Shown here piece after piece: positions 26,125-35,310 of a DNA stretch of 64,000 bases (its first letter is position 1; every line of letters begins with the position of its first letter). The translations under genes and the position numbers were made by a program. The DNA lies in NCBI RefSeq assembly GCF_000621665.1, contig NZ_JHXQ01000009.1, forward strand, positions 62,001-126,000, read 5' to 3'. Origin of the DNA: Allorhizobium undicola ORS 992 = ATCC 700741. GTDB taxonomy: Bacteria > Pseudomonadota > Alphaproteobacteria > Rhizobiales > Rhizobiaceae. The notes under the pieces were generated by a model. The model was not told where the DNA came from. It saw nothing but the letters and a program-made list of their open reading frames with translations, and did no database searches.

Positions 26125-27450
26125 TCAGGCCACGTCTGCAACGTCGGTTCTGTCCAGCCTGCGCAGAATGTCGATGCAGACGGCATCGCCAGCCTCGACG
26201 CCCTTGGCCAGCACCGCACGGGCGGCCTGCGGATCGGGGGGATCGGCATGGAAGGCGATATATTCGCCCAGAACCGGCGAGGCTGCAAGCTCTCCGGCAT
26301 CGAGGGCGCTTTCCAGTATCTCGCGGGCGCCGTTCAGATCGACCGGGCCGCCCATGCCTTTCATGCGGAAGCGCCCGAGATTGACCATGGCGATGGCGTG
26401 TCCGTTGCCTGCGGCCATATCGAACCACATGCGGGCCTGGGCAAGATCGGGCTCGCTGTTTCCGCCTCCCGTGGCCGTGACCACCGCCATCTGAAACTGG
26501 GCCGCGACGTCGCCCTTGAGGGCGGCCTTTTCCAGCCATAGCAGGGCTTGCGTCACATCCTGTTCTACATCCACGCCGTGGCGGTAGCGCTGCTCCAGCT
26601 CGCGGCAGGCGCGTCTTTCGCCCATGCGGGCAAGGGCTGTCAGCCATCGGATGCCCTTGGCACGGTCACGGTCGGCATGGGCGGGATCGAGGTAATATCG
26701 GGCCAGTTCTTCGGTGGAGGCGCGGTAGCCCTTGGCGGCAGCCGCCGTCAGAAGCTTGATCGCCTTTTCCTCGTTTTTCTCGATGCCGAGCCCCTTGAGA
26801 TATTGCAGGGCGAGATAATGGCGCGCTGTGCGGTTGCCAGCGGCGGCGGCGAATTTGAAATAGTGAAAAGCAGCGGCATGGTCGCTTTCACCCAGATGCC
26901 CGCCTGCCAGAAGGGTGCCAATGCCCAGATGCGCCCGCACGCTGCCGGAAGCGACGGCCGTTTCATATGCGGCACGGGCGGCAAGGGCATCGGGCTTGCC
27001 GCCAATGCCGGAGGCCAGCATATAGCCCGCAAGCGCTGCGCCTTCGGCATGGCCATGCTCGCTTGCCATCAGGGCAAAGCTTCGCGCCAGTTCCGGCTCG
27101 CTTTCCACGGCAAGGGCTGCGCCGTAAAGCCGCCGCGTGGCGGGCGTTGGGGAAAAATCCGGGCGCCCGGAGGACAGATAGAGACGAGCCAAAAGCGCCA
27201 TGGCATCCACATGGCCAATGTCGGCGGCCTGACGCGCATAGCGGCGGGCTTCGGCAAGGTCGGCGATCACGCCCTTTCCCGCCTCGAACAGAAGCGCCAT
27301 CTCGAAGGCGGCGTCCGGATGCCCCCGGTCGGCGGCCTTTTTCAGAAGGGCGGCGGCACGGGGCAGCCGGTTCAGGGCCAGTTGCCTTTTGCCCTGCCGG
27401 TAGAGCTGATGGCGGAAGGCCTCGCGCGCAAGGCCGGTGATGGAAATCAT
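26125..27450 (-). CDS. Sel1-repeat (TPR-like) protein in type I secretion operon
   Basis: A 441-residue protein made of about ten Sel1-like repeats of 36-38 residues, for example HPDAAFEMALLFEAGKGVIA, RTARHYLALQYLKGLGIEKN and HAIAMVNLGRFRMKGMGGPV, the usual A-x-x-L-G-x-x-Y pattern. No signal peptide or membrane helix is evident from the chosen start. The ATG overlaps the hlyD stop in an ATGA motif, so it is translated with the exporter genes. Sel1 proteins are adaptor scaffolds; here it may link the secretion machine with its substrate or with the glycosyltransferases (inference). A longer open frame to 27723 lies inside hlyD and is rejected. Confidence 0.85.
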   Translation of the reverse strand: MISITGLAREAFRHQLYRQGKRQLALNRLPRAAALLKKAADRGHPDAAFEMALLFEAGKGVIADLAEARRYARQAADIGHVDAMALLARLYLSSGRPDFSPTPATRRLYGAALAVESEPELARSFALMASEHGHAEGAALAGYMLASGIGGKPDALAARAAYETAVASGSVRAHLGIGTLLAGGHLGESDHAAAFHYFKFAAAAGNRTARHYLALQYLKGLGIEKNEEKAIKLLTAAAAKGYRASTEELARYYLDPAHADRDRAKGIRWLTALARMGERRACRELEQRYRHGVDVEQDVTQALLWLEKAALKGDVAAQFQMAVVTATGGGNSEPDLAQARMWFDMAAGNGHAIAMVNLGRFRMKGMGGPVDLNGAREILESALDAGELAASPVLGEYIAFHADPPDPQAARAVLAKGVEAGDAVCIDILRRLDRTDVADVA

Positions 27451-28802
27451 GGTTCGCGCAGCCCTTCGCGGACAGAGGGAAGGGCGCGGTCGAAGAGATA
27501 GGCCGCGACGGTCTGGTCGCCCACGACAATATCCGTGGTAAGCGTCATGCCGGGCACCAGCCGGAAATCGGGAGGTGAGGTCTTCAGGCGCGGATCGGCG
27601 ATGCGCACCTTGGCGATATAGACATTGCGCCCTTCGCCCTCGCTGTCGCGCGAGACGGTGAGACTGTCGGCGCTGATGGCGCGCACCTCGCCCTTCAGTC
27701 CGCCATAGCGGCCGAAGGGCCATGCGTCCAGCTTGACCTCGACCGGCTGGCCGACCTTGATGAAGCCTTGATCCTGGGTGGAAATCTGCGCTTCCACCTC
27801 CAGCCGGGCCGATTGCGGCACGAGAACGAACATTTTCTGCGCGGTTTGCGCCACGGAGCCAATGGAGATTTCACCGACCTGCAACACCACGGCATCTTCC
27901 GGGGCTTTCAGTTCGATCAGGTCGTGCCGCTTGTCGGCCTTGTTCAATTGCTCGACGGCGCCGTTCAGTTCTCCCTGCTGCTTGACCAGCTGCGCCATGG
28001 CATCGGAACGCCATTGCTGGCGCTGGTTTTCAAGCTGCGAGTTCAGGGACTGAATGTCGTGATTGTTGGTTTCCAGCCGTCCTTCCAGCTCGCGCAGCGT
28101 GCCGGTGACTTCCAGTGTCCAGTCCCGCGCCTTGAGCGCATCGGCGCGGCTGGCGAATTTCTGCTGAACGAGCGCGCCCTTCATCGCTTCGCTTTCCTGG
28201 CTGAGTTTCAGCCGTTCGCGATTGACGTCGATTTCCGATTGCAGCTGGGTGCGGGTTGTTTCCAGCGAGGAGATCTTGGCCTGATAGGCGCTGATGGAGG
28301 CCTGATATTGCGCCCGCCGGGCCTCGAAGAAGCGCCGTTGCAGCAGGCCGAAACTGTCGCCGGATGCCGGCTGGTAATCGCGGCTGTCGATTTCGGCCTT
28401 CAGCCGTTCGACCTCGGCGGCAAGGCTGGCCACCTGACGGCTTACCGATGTCTGGTCGGCCTGCGAAAAGGTGGGATCGAGCGTGGCCAGCAATTGACCG
28501 GCCTTCACCTCCTGGCCCTCTCGCACCAGAATTTCACGCACGATCGAGGTTTCGATGGGCTGCACGACGATATGCGGGGTTTCCGAAGCAATGCGCCCCT
28601 TGGCCGTCACCACCCGTTCCACCGGCATGACGACGGCAATGGCGATGGCGCTGGCAATCAACCCGGCCACGGCGGCAATGGTGAGGCGCGCGGAGCGCGG
28701 CGGGCGCCGGTTGAGGATCGCGGCGCTTTCGGAGAGAAATTCCGCCGTCGTGCGAACCGCATAGCGGTGTTCGTCAGGCGACAGCGTCAAGGTTTTCGTC
28801 AT
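27447..28802 (-). CDS. Type I secretion membrane fusion protein, HlyD family
   Basis: A 451-residue periplasmic adaptor. A short cytoplasmic N-terminus is followed by one transmembrane helix (about 40-60, LTIAAVAGLIASAIAIAVVM), a lipoyl half-motif (VREGQEVKAGQLLATLDPTF, about 95-115), a long coiled coil (about 120-290), the second lipoyl half (LKAPEDAVVLQV) and a C-terminal beta-barrel domain containing VKLDAWPFGRYGGLKGEV, diagnostic for HlyD of type I systems. It bridges the HlyB ATPase and an outer-membrane TolC protein, which is not in this window. GGAAAGAG precedes the ATG; its first 29 bases overlap the hlyB end. Confidence 0.93.
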   Translation of the reverse strand: MTKTLTLSPDEHRYAVRTTAEFLSESAAILNRRPPRSARLTIAAVAGLIASAIAIAVVMPVERVVTAKGRIASETPHIVVQPIETSIVREILVREGQEVKAGQLLATLDPTFSQADQTSVSRQVASLAAEVERLKAEIDSRDYQPASGDSFGLLQRRFFEARRAQYQASISAYQAKISSLETTRTQLQSEIDVNRERLKLSQESEAMKGALVQQKFASRADALKARDWTLEVTGTLRELEGRLETNNHDIQSLNSQLENQRQQWRSDAMAQLVKQQGELNGAVEQLNKADKRHDLIELKAPEDAVVLQVGEISIGSVAQTAQKMFVLVPQSARLEVEAQISTQDQGFIKVGQPVEVKLDAWPFGRYGGLKGEVRAISADSLTVSRDSEGEGRNVYIAKVRIADPRLKTSPPDFRLVPGMTLTTDIVVGDQTVAAYLFDRALPSVREGLREP

Positions 28803-30999
28803 GGCTCTTTCCGGGATTCGATGGGCCAGAATGAAGGTGGCGGTTTTGCTGGTTCCACAGATGGCGATAATCGGCAGAGCGTTGCATCAGCTCATGGTGG
28901 GTGCCGCTATCCTTCAACTGGCCGCGATCCATCACGAGGATCTGGTCGCAATCCACCAGTGAGGACAGCCGGTGCGAGATCATCAGCACGGTGCGGCCTT
29001 TGGCGATGCGCTTGAGGTTGCGCATGATGATCGCCTCGCTGTCGGGATCGAGCGCGCTGGTGGCCTCGTCGAAGATCAGCACGGGGGGATCGACGATCAG
29101 CGCCCGCGCAATGGCAAGCCGCTGGCGCTGACCGCCCGAAAGATTGGCGGCATGTTCTTCCAGCATGGTGTCGTAGCCGCGCGGCAGGCGTTCGATGAAT
29201 TCGTCGGCACCGGCAAGCTGCGCGGCCTCGATCATTTCCTCCGCCGTGGCGTCGGGCCGGGCGATGGTGATGTTTTCACGGATCGTGCCGCGAAACAGGA
29301 AGCTGTCCTGAAGCACCACGCCGATCTGCGTGCGCAGGTGATAAAGATCTATTTCCTTCATTTCGACGCCATCGAGGCGGATCAGGCCGGAATAGTTTTG
29401 ATGCAGGCCCTGCAAAAGCCGCGTCACGGTGGTCTTGCCCGATCCGCTGCGGCCCATGATGCCGACAAGACTTCCCGGGCGGATGCTGAAATTCACGGCG
29501 TTGAGCGCAGGTATCGGTGAACCGGGATAGGCAAAGCGCACCTCCTCGAAGTCGATGCGCCCCGACAATTGCGGGCGTACGCCGTTTTCGCGGCGCGGTT
29601 CCGGCTCGGCGTTGATGACGGATGCAACCTGTTTCAGCGCCCCTCGGGCCTCTTCCATCTGCTGCATCATGCCGGCCATCTGCACCAGCGGCTGGGTGGC
29701 GCGCATGGCGATCATGGTAAAGGCGACCAGCGTTCCCGTCATGACGGTATGCTCGTCAACGATGACCAGATAGGCGCCGATCAGCAGCGAGCCCGCATAG
29801 ATCAGCTTTTCAAGCGGCGCCAGCAGGGTTTGCGGCTGGTTGGCCAGCAGCATCAGGTCCGTCTGCCGGTTCACGGCCTCGGCGACCTTCTGGTCCCATT
29901 CGCGCCGCTTGCGCCCTTCCAGCGCCAGCGACTTGACGGTGCGCATCCCGTTGATCGTTTCGATCAGCATGGAGGTGCGGCGGTGTTCGCTGCCCATCAC
30001 CTCGGCATAGGCGCGGCGCACCGGCCCCATATAGGCGAAAAGAACCAGTGCCATCAGGCCAGCCAGTCCGAGAACCCAGAAGGTAAGACCCGGGCTGAGG
30101 ATGAACATGGCGGGGATCAGCACCAGAAGGGAAAGCATGTCCAGCACCGAGCCGAACAACTGGCCGGTGATGAAACCGCGCAGCCTGCGCGCCTCGCCCA
30201 GCCGGTGGACGATACCGCCCGTGGCATTCTGCTCGAAGAACTCGATGGGAAGACGCGAGAGGCGATCGAAAATCAGCAGATTGAGGCGCACATCCATACG
30301 CGCCGAAACGACGGCCGTGACCGATCGGCGCAGATAGGCAAGCGTCATGTCGAACACCAGCACCACGGCAATGGCAAGCGCCATGACGGTGAGGGTGGAG
30401 AGCCGGTGATGCACCATGACCCGGTCGATCACAACCATGTAGAAAAAGGAGGGCACGAGAGCCAGCACGCCGAGCGAAAGGGCGGCGATCACGATGTCGC
30501 GCACCAGCCGGCCATCCTGGCGCACCTGCTGGAACAGCCAGGGAAAGCCGAATTCGTCGCCCTGCCTCTGCTCTGCCGTCTGCCTTTTGAGCAGGAGAAC
30601 ATGACCGTTCCAGTTTTCGCCGAGACGCAATTCGTCCAGCACGAGACGGGCAGCTTTGGGATCGGCCGGATCGCGGAACACCATGCGTGGCGTGGAAGGG
30701 TCGTCGATGAATTTTTCAAAGACAAGATAGGAGCCGTCGGCAAGCTCGATCAGCGCCGAGACGCCGTCCTCCATCCGGGAAAGGATTTTCCAGTTCAACC
30801 GGATGGGCTTGGCCTTCATGCCCTGCTGGTGGGAAATTTCGGCAAGCTGGTGCAGAGAGAGCGATGCTTCATCGCCATAATCGCGACGCAGCTCATCAAG
30901 GGAGAGGGAAAGCCCGAGGCGCCGGGCGGCAAGGGTCAGGGCAGCCAGCGCGGCTCCGGCATGGCTTTCCTCGCCCAGATCACCGTCGTCCATACGCAT
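28774..30999 (-). CDS. Type I secretion ABC transporter, HlyB-like with degenerate C39 domain
   Basis: A 741-residue exporter. Residues 1 to about 135 have the fold of C39 peptidase domains (LTLAARRLGLSLSLDELRRD), but the position of the catalytic cysteine reads HAGAALAALTLA with no Cys, so it is a non-cleaving C39-like domain as in HlyB, which binds RTX substrates. Six transmembrane helices follow (about 155-440). The ATPase has Walker A GRSGSGKTT (about 513), signature LSGGQRQRLAIA (about 620), Walker B VLIFDEATSALD (about 643) and the H-loop SHRLSSLVD. It is first in an operon with hlyD and the Sel1 gene. The repeat protein 11115-15725 is the obvious candidate substrate. GAGGTG precedes the ATG. 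Confidence 0.93.
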   Translation of the reverse strand: MRMDDGDLGEESHAGAALAALTLAARRLGLSLSLDELRRDYGDEASLSLHQLAEISHQQGMKAKPIRLNWKILSRMEDGVSALIELADGSYLVFEKFIDDPSTPRMVFRDPADPKAARLVLDELRLGENWNGHVLLLKRQTAEQRQGDEFGFPWLFQQVRQDGRLVRDIVIAALSLGVLALVPSFFYMVVIDRVMVHHRLSTLTVMALAIAVVLVFDMTLAYLRRSVTAVVSARMDVRLNLLIFDRLSRLPIEFFEQNATGGIVHRLGEARRLRGFITGQLFGSVLDMLSLLVLIPAMFILSPGLTFWVLGLAGLMALVLFAYMGPVRRAYAEVMGSEHRRTSMLIETINGMRTVKSLALEGRKRREWDQKVAEAVNRQTDLMLLANQPQTLLAPLEKLIYAGSLLIGAYLVIVDEHTVMTGTLVAFTMIAMRATQPLVQMAGMMQQMEEARGALKQVASVINAEPEPRRENGVRPQLSGRIDFEEVRFAYPGSPIPALNAVNFSIRPGSLVGIMGRSGSGKTTVTRLLQGLHQNYSGLIRLDGVEMKEIDLYHLRTQIGVVLQDSFLFRGTIRENITIARPDATAEEMIEAAQLAGADEFIERLPRGYDTMLEEHAANLSGGQRQRLAIARALIVDPPVLIFDEATSALDPDSEAIIMRNLKRIAKGRTVLMISHRLSSLVDCDQILVMDRGQLKDSGTHHELMQRSADYRHLWNQQNRHLHSGPSNPGKSHDENLDAVA

Positions 31000-31267
31000 C
31001 CACGCACCTCATCATTTCCGCCAATGCCCCGGCGTTTTCACGGCAGGCCTTCTCGTCTGTCATGGACAGCCTGATCACCCATTCCAGCCGACCGTAAGGC
31101 GCGAAGCTTTCGCGATGCTGGACAAATGGTTGTTCCCGCAGGTCGTGCCGCTTGCGGGAAAGGTGAAGCCAGACACGCGGTTTCCACAGATGAAAGGTGA
31201 AGCGGCGCTGAAAGCGGCGTTGAGGCGCAGTAAATTCACAACCACCGAATCAGCGGAAGGAATGCGC

Positions 31268-32470
31268 GTGAGTACTGTACAAAGGCGGCCTGTCATCATT
31301 CACTGGGGCATTTCCAGCTTTTTCGGCTGGGGCATTTATGGCCTCAACCTTGCGCTCAACTGGGCGCAGGACCGGGATCTCGAACCCTTGACGTCATTTC
31401 CGCTCCAGCCTGAGCAGATTGTCGTCGATCCGCTCAGGCGGCGCGCGCTTGCCGGGTTTTTCAAGGCGTCCGGCGATCTTGTCGGCCGGATGGAGCAGCA
31501 GGAGGCGCGCAATCTGGTGGTCAACACCCCGCTTCTGGCGGGCTTGGGCAATGACTTTTCCATGTCGCCCGGCCCGAAGGGGATAGCGCTTTCCGGAACG
31601 CCGACGCTCGGGGTGGTGTTTTTCGAATTGCCGCAGCTTTCAGAGGAGGCCAAGGCCCGCGCCCGCGCCCTGCCGCTGGTGATTGCTGGATCGAGCTGGA
31701 ATGAAAAGATCATGCGTGCGCATGGCCTGACGAATGTCACCACGGTCATTCAGGGCGTGGACCAGACGCTGTTTCATCCCGCTCCAAGGCAGGGTGTGCT
31801 GACGGATCGCTTCCTGGTGTTTTCAGGGGGCAAGCTGGAACTGCGCAAGGGGCAGGATCTTGTGGTTGCAGCCTTTTCGCGCTTTGCCAGACGCCATCCC
31901 GATGCCGTGCTGGTTTCGGCCTGGCACAGTCCCTGGCCGCAATTTGCGCTGACGCTGAACCGCTCCGGCAAGGCTGCCGAGATCGGCACCAATGACAAGG
32001 GCACCATCGATCAGGTGGCGTGGATTGCCGCCAATGGTATTGCCGCCCATCAGTTCATCGATCTGGGCAGCGTGCCGAATGCGCTGATGCCGCCTATCCT
32101 CAGGGAAATGGATGTGGCCGTTTTTCCCAATCGCAGCGAAGGCGGCACCAATCTCGTGGCCATGGAATGCATGGCCTGCGGCGTGCCGACCATCCTTTCG
32201 GCCAATACCGGCCATCTCGATCTCATCGACGGGCGCAATTGCTATGCGCTGGAGGCTCAGGCCCCGGTGGCCGGCGAGGGCGAGGGTGTTGGCGATGTGG
32301 CCGGCTGGGGCGAAAGCAGCGTCGAGGAAATCGAGGATGCGCTGGAACGCGCCTATCGCGACCGCAACGAGGCAAGACGGCGCGGCGAGCGCGGCGCGGC
32401 AAAGCTTGCGGGCTTCACATGGTCGCGCACGGCCGACCAGATGAAGGCAATCGTCCGTTCCTTCACGTAA
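31268..32470 (+). CDS. Glycosyltransferase, GT4-like (GT-B fold)
   Basis: A 400-residue protein with a GT-B layout. The N-terminal domain begins VIIHWGISSFFGWGIYGLNL; the linker has a conserved IQGVDQTLFHP and FSGGKLELRKGQDLVVAAF (typical of GT4 enzymes); the C-terminal donor-binding domain has the E-x7-E motif EGGTNLVAMECMACGVPTIL and TGHLDLI. Donor and acceptor are unknown. A GTG at 31268 is six bases after GGAAGGA and is preferred; the frame is open to 31115. It is divergent from hlyB, 268 bases apart, so it may belong to the same surface-glycosylation locus. It overlaps the convergent SorC regulator by 8 bases. Confidence 0.82.
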   Translation: MSTVQRRPVIIHWGISSFFGWGIYGLNLALNWAQDRDLEPLTSFPLQPEQIVVDPLRRRALAGFFKASGDLVGRMEQQEARNLVVNTPLLAGLGNDFSMSPGPKGIALSGTPTLGVVFFELPQLSEEAKARARALPLVIAGSSWNEKIMRAHGLTNVTTVIQGVDQTLFHPAPRQGVLTDRFLVFSGGKLELRKGQDLVVAAFSRFARRHPDAVLVSAWHSPWPQFALTLNRSGKAAEIGTNDKGTIDQVAWIAANGIAAHQFIDLGSVPNALMPPILREMDVAVFPNRSEGGTNLVAMECMACGVPTILSANTGHLDLIDGRNCYALEAQAPVAGEGEGVGDVAGWGESSVEEIEDALERAYRDRNEARRRGERGAAKLAGFTWSRTADQMKAIVRSFT

Positions 32471-33452
32471 CGTCGAAGCGAGCAGGCACAGACCCCGGTG
32501 CGGCAGGCGCCATGGCCAGCAACTGGCGCGCCGCCGCCTCGTCTGTGATCAGCGTGTTGCAGCCGATACGCTTGAGGGTGGCGGCAATGGCCACCGCCCG
32601 GTGCGCCCCGCCGGAGGCGATCACGATGTGGCGCGCCTTTTTCAGCGTGTCGAGATCGACAGACATCACGCGCTGATTGATGGGGTGGTCCACCGAGCGG
32701 CCCTCGGCATCGAGAAAGTTGAACATGGTGTCGCAGACGCAGCCTGCCGCCACCAGCTCCTCCAGCGTCTGGCGGCTGATGAAACCTTCCGAAAGCGAGG
32801 TGGAGTGAAGCCCGATGTCGCCGCAGGACACAACGGCCAGATCGAGATTTTCGGCCAGATCGTAGATTGTCTTCAGGCCGCATTGTTCGATCAGCGCCCG
32901 CTTCGTCTCAACGGAATCGACCAGCAGCGGCGCAAGGAACATATAGCATTCCGCGCCAAGCTGGCTGGCCAGCCGCCAGCTGTAATCGATGGGATTGGTC
33001 TGGTGGACGGCGACGACACCGCCGAGAAGCGAAACGACCTTGCAGTTTTCCCGCCGTGGCGAACGGAAACCGGAGAGCGACGCCGTCATGGTGCGGCCCC
33101 AGCCGACGCCGATCGTGGCATTGTCGCTGACCACTTCGGTGAGAAACTGGCCAAGCGCCTGCCCGACGCCCCTGGCAATGGCGCCTGCGTCCTGCCCGCT
33201 GGCTGAGGGAACGACCACGGCCTCGTCCAGCGCGAAGGCCTTTTCCAGCCGCACGGCCAGCTCCACGCAATCATCCATGCCATCGGCAATCCAGATTTGC
33301 ACCTCGGAACGTTTCAAGGCCTCGTCCAGCATCCGGATCACCGTGGAGCGGCTGATTCCGAGCCGCTCGGCCACGTCTTTCTGGGTCAGTCCCTGATTGT
33401 AATAGAGCCACGCCGCCTTGAGCCGCAGCGAGGCGGCTTCGGAATAGGCCAT
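32463..33452 (-). CDS. SorC/DeoR-type sugar-binding transcriptional regulator
   Basis: A 329-residue regulator. The N-terminal helix-turn-helix is LRLKAAWLYYNQGLTQKDVA followed by ERLGISRSTVIRML (residues about 8-45). The rest is a SorC-type sugar-phosphate-binding domain: GVGWGRTMTASLSGF (about 120), VVSLLGGVV, VSCGDIGLHSTSLSEGFIS, and the C-terminal VIASGGAHRAVAIAATLKRI. It is divergent from the transaldolase gene and probably controls it in response to a sugar phosphate. The ATG at 33452 has GGGAAA upstream. EryD of Brucella belongs to this group, but none of the other ery genes is in the window. Confidence 0.9.
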   Translation of the reverse strand: MAYSEAASLRLKAAWLYYNQGLTQKDVAERLGISRSTVIRMLDEALKRSEVQIWIADGMDDCVELAVRLEKAFALDEAVVVPSASGQDAGAIARGVGQALGQFLTEVVSDNATIGVGWGRTMTASLSGFRSPRRENCKVVSLLGGVVAVHQTNPIDYSWRLASQLGAECYMFLAPLLVDSVETKRALIEQCGLKTIYDLAENLDLAVVSCGDIGLHSTSLSEGFISRQTLEELVAAGCVCDTMFNFLDAEGRSVDHPINQRVMSVDLDTLKKARHIVIASGGAHRAVAIAATLKRIGCNTLITDEAAARQLLAMAPAAPGSVPARFDVT

Positions 33453-33552
33453 ATGGGTTTCCCGTCGCAGTCTGACCACTGTGGCTTGCTCCTCTTTCTC
33501 GTGAAACTATCGCGCAGCGTGAAACATATGTCAAATGAACTAGGCAAATGTC

Positions 33553-33581
33553 TTGACTTTGTCCGTGTGCGTCGTGATATT
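33553..33581 (+). promoter_or_regulatory. Sigma70-like promoter of the transaldolase gene
   Basis: TTGACT (33553-33558), a 17-base spacer, then GATATT (33576-33581). The start codon of tal is about 105 bases downstream. CAAATG words just upstream (33532-33550), for example GTCAAATGAAC and GGCAAATGTC, could be regulator half-sites for the divergent SorC protein. Confidence 0.55.
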
Positions 33582-33686
33582 TGAACCACAAGGGCCGATA
33601 GCCGTTAGGGGAAGAGCACGTGCGAGCTTTCTTTCTCTTTCTGGACAAGCCGCAGAATTGAACCGTAGGATCAAAGGAATTTACGG

Positions 33687-34646
33687 ATGACCTCGAAACT
33701 CGAACAGCTTCGCGCCATGACCACCGTGGTTGCCGATACCGGCGACATTGAAGCTGTGGCGCGCCTCAAGCCGGTAGATTGCACCACCAATCCCACCATC
33801 GTTCTGAAAGCCCTTGGCACGGAGATGTTTGCCGATGCCTTCGAAGAGGCTATCCAGTGGGGCAAGGCAAAGGGGGGGGCGTCCTCCGACGCCACCGTTG
33901 CGGCCGTGGCTGACCGGCTGGCCATTTCGGTGGGTGCGGCACTGGCAAAGCTCGTTCCGGGCCGGGTCTCCACCGAGGTCGATGCCGATCTTTCCTTCGA
34001 TACGCAGGGATCGCTCAACAAGGCGCGCGAGATCATCGCCTCTTACAAGGAGCGCGGTATCGAGCGGGATCGCATCCTCATCAAGCTCGCCTCGACCTGG
34101 GAAGGTATCCGTGCCGCCGAAGTTTTGCAGAAGGAGGGCATCGACTGCAATCTGACGCTGCTCTTCTCCAAGGCACAGGCTGTTGCCTGCGCTGAAGCGA
34201 AGGTGTTCCTCATCTCGCCCTTCGTTGGACGCATTCTTGACTGGTACAAGAAGTCCACCGGCGAGGACTATACGTCCGAGACCGATCCGGGCGTCGTTTC
34301 CGTGCGTTCGATCTACAATTATTACAAGGTCAACGGCATCGAAACCATCGTCATGGGCGCATCCTTCCGCAATGCCGGGGAAATCGAGGCGCTGGCCGGT
34401 TGCGACCGCCTGACCATCAGCCCGGCCCTGCTGGATGAACTGGACAAGGCCGAGGGCGATCTGCCCCGCAAGCTTTCGGCGGAAAAGACCACGCCGGATC
34501 CGTGGGTGTCCATGGATGAAAAGGCCTTCCGCTGGGCGCTGAACGAAGACCCGATGGCAACCGAAAAGCTGTCGGAAGGCATCCGTTCTTTCTCCAAGGA
34601 TCTTGCCACGCTGCGCGGAATGGTCGCCAGGAAACTTTCTGCCTGA
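33687..34646 (+). CDS. tal: Transaldolase
   Basis: A 319-residue TalB-type transaldolase that exchanges dihydroxyacetone units between sedoheptulose 7-phosphate and glyceraldehyde 3-phosphate in the pentose phosphate pathway. Visible signatures: [13 protein letters not shown] (about 31-43), DADLSFDTQ, the Schiff-base lysine in [18 protein letters not shown] (about 133), [17 protein letters not shown], and [20 protein letters not shown] near the C-terminus. Length is standard. It has its own promoter and a strong terminator. The enzyme would feed from the xylose isomerase/xylulokinase pathway encoded 15 kb away. Confidence 0.97.
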   Translation: MTSKLEQLRAMTTVVADTGDIEAVARLKPVDCTTNPTIVLKALGTEMFADAFEEAIQWGKAKGGASSDATVAAVADRLAISVGAALAKLVPGRVSTEVDADLSFDTQGSLNKAREIIASYKERGIERDRILIKLASTWEGIRAAEVLQKEGIDCNLTLLFSKAQAVACAEAKVFLISPFVGRILDWYKKSTGEDYTSETDPGVVSVRSIYNYYKVNGIETIVMGASFRNAGEIEALAGCDRLTISPALLDELDKAEGDLPRKLSAEKTTPDPWVSMDEKAFRWALNEDPMATEKLSEGIRSFSKDLATLRGMVARKLSA

Positions 34647-34664
34647 GCATCCAATCGAATAGTG

Positions 34665-34700
34665 GGGGCGGCCATGCGATGGCCGCCCCTTTTTTGTTTT
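34665..34700 (+). terminator. Rho-independent terminator of tal
   Basis: GGGGCGGCCAT (34665-34675) and ATGGCCGCCCC (34679-34689) form a perfect 11-pair stem with a 3-base loop, followed by TTTTTTGTTTT. The next gene, on the other strand, ends at 34699, inside the T-tract. Confidence 0.92.
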
Positions 34701-35310
34701 ACTCGCCGGTATCGCCAGCGCTATCGTCCGGGGTCATGCCGTTTTGCTGTCTGGCCGTTCCCTGCCGTTGACCGCTTTGCTTCTTGCCGAACGGATCAAT
34801 GATGATTTCCGCCGGAACCCCGCCTATCGTGCCAGCCTGCGGCGGTGGACCGCCATGTTTTTCGACAAAACGCCCATCCACCCAGCCGCTGATGCGCGGT
34901 CGCTCAAAGGTGGCAATCCGGCACCAGTAACCGCCCCGGCTTTCCATGCAGTTCTGCATATCCACCGCCATTCCCTCCGGCAGCGTGGCTATGATGCGGA
35001 AAGCCGGTCCGGCACCGGAGCGGACATCCAGCGTTGTACCTTCCGGCAGTCCTGCCACATGCCAGAGATAGGGGTCTGGCGCGTGGTGACGCGGTGGCGG
35101 ACTGGCCGGCTGGCCGGTGACAGGATCGATTGGCGCAGGCGCGGTGATGACGGTCTGCCCATACGAGGGCGTGGCTGCTGCCATGGCAAGCACAAGGCCG
35201 ATCAGTGCGAATGCAGATCCGGCCCTTTGATGCCCGGTTTTGCGGGCCCTCAAAAACAAGGCCGCCAATCCCCGCTGTTCACGGGGTGGATGATACTGTG
35301 TGCTGGCCAT
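34699..35310 (-). CDS. Exported SH3-domain (SH3b) protein
   Basis: A 203-residue protein. After a basic N-terminus there is a hydrophobic segment (SAFALIGLVLAMAAATPSYG, about 30-50) that could be a signal peptide or anchor, then a Pro-rich linker and a bacterial SH3 domain (about 85-155): LPEGTTLDVRSGAGPAFRII, LPEGMAVDMQNCME, GYWCRIATFERPRISGWVDG. The C-terminus is Gln/Lys/Asp-rich and disordered. SH3b domains usually bind cell-wall material; function here is unknown. ATG 35310 is preceded by GGAGAG; a frame extension to 35385 has no support. Confidence 0.75.
   Translation of the reverse strand: MASTQYHPPREQRGLAALFLRARKTGHQRAGSAFALIGLVLAMAAATPSYGQTVITAPAPIDPVTGQPASPPPRHHAPDPYLWHVAGLPEGTTLDVRSGAGPAFRIIATLPEGMAVDMQNCMESRGGYWCRIATFERPRISGWVDGRFVEKHGGPPPQAGTIGGVPAEIIIDPFGKKQSGQRQGTARQQNGMTPDDSAGDTGE

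Noticed and set aside
32463-33452. Regulator considered as EryD with an erythritol operon
   Set aside because: The family fits, but none of the eryABC genes is nearby; transaldolase is the only neighbour it shares a promoter region with.
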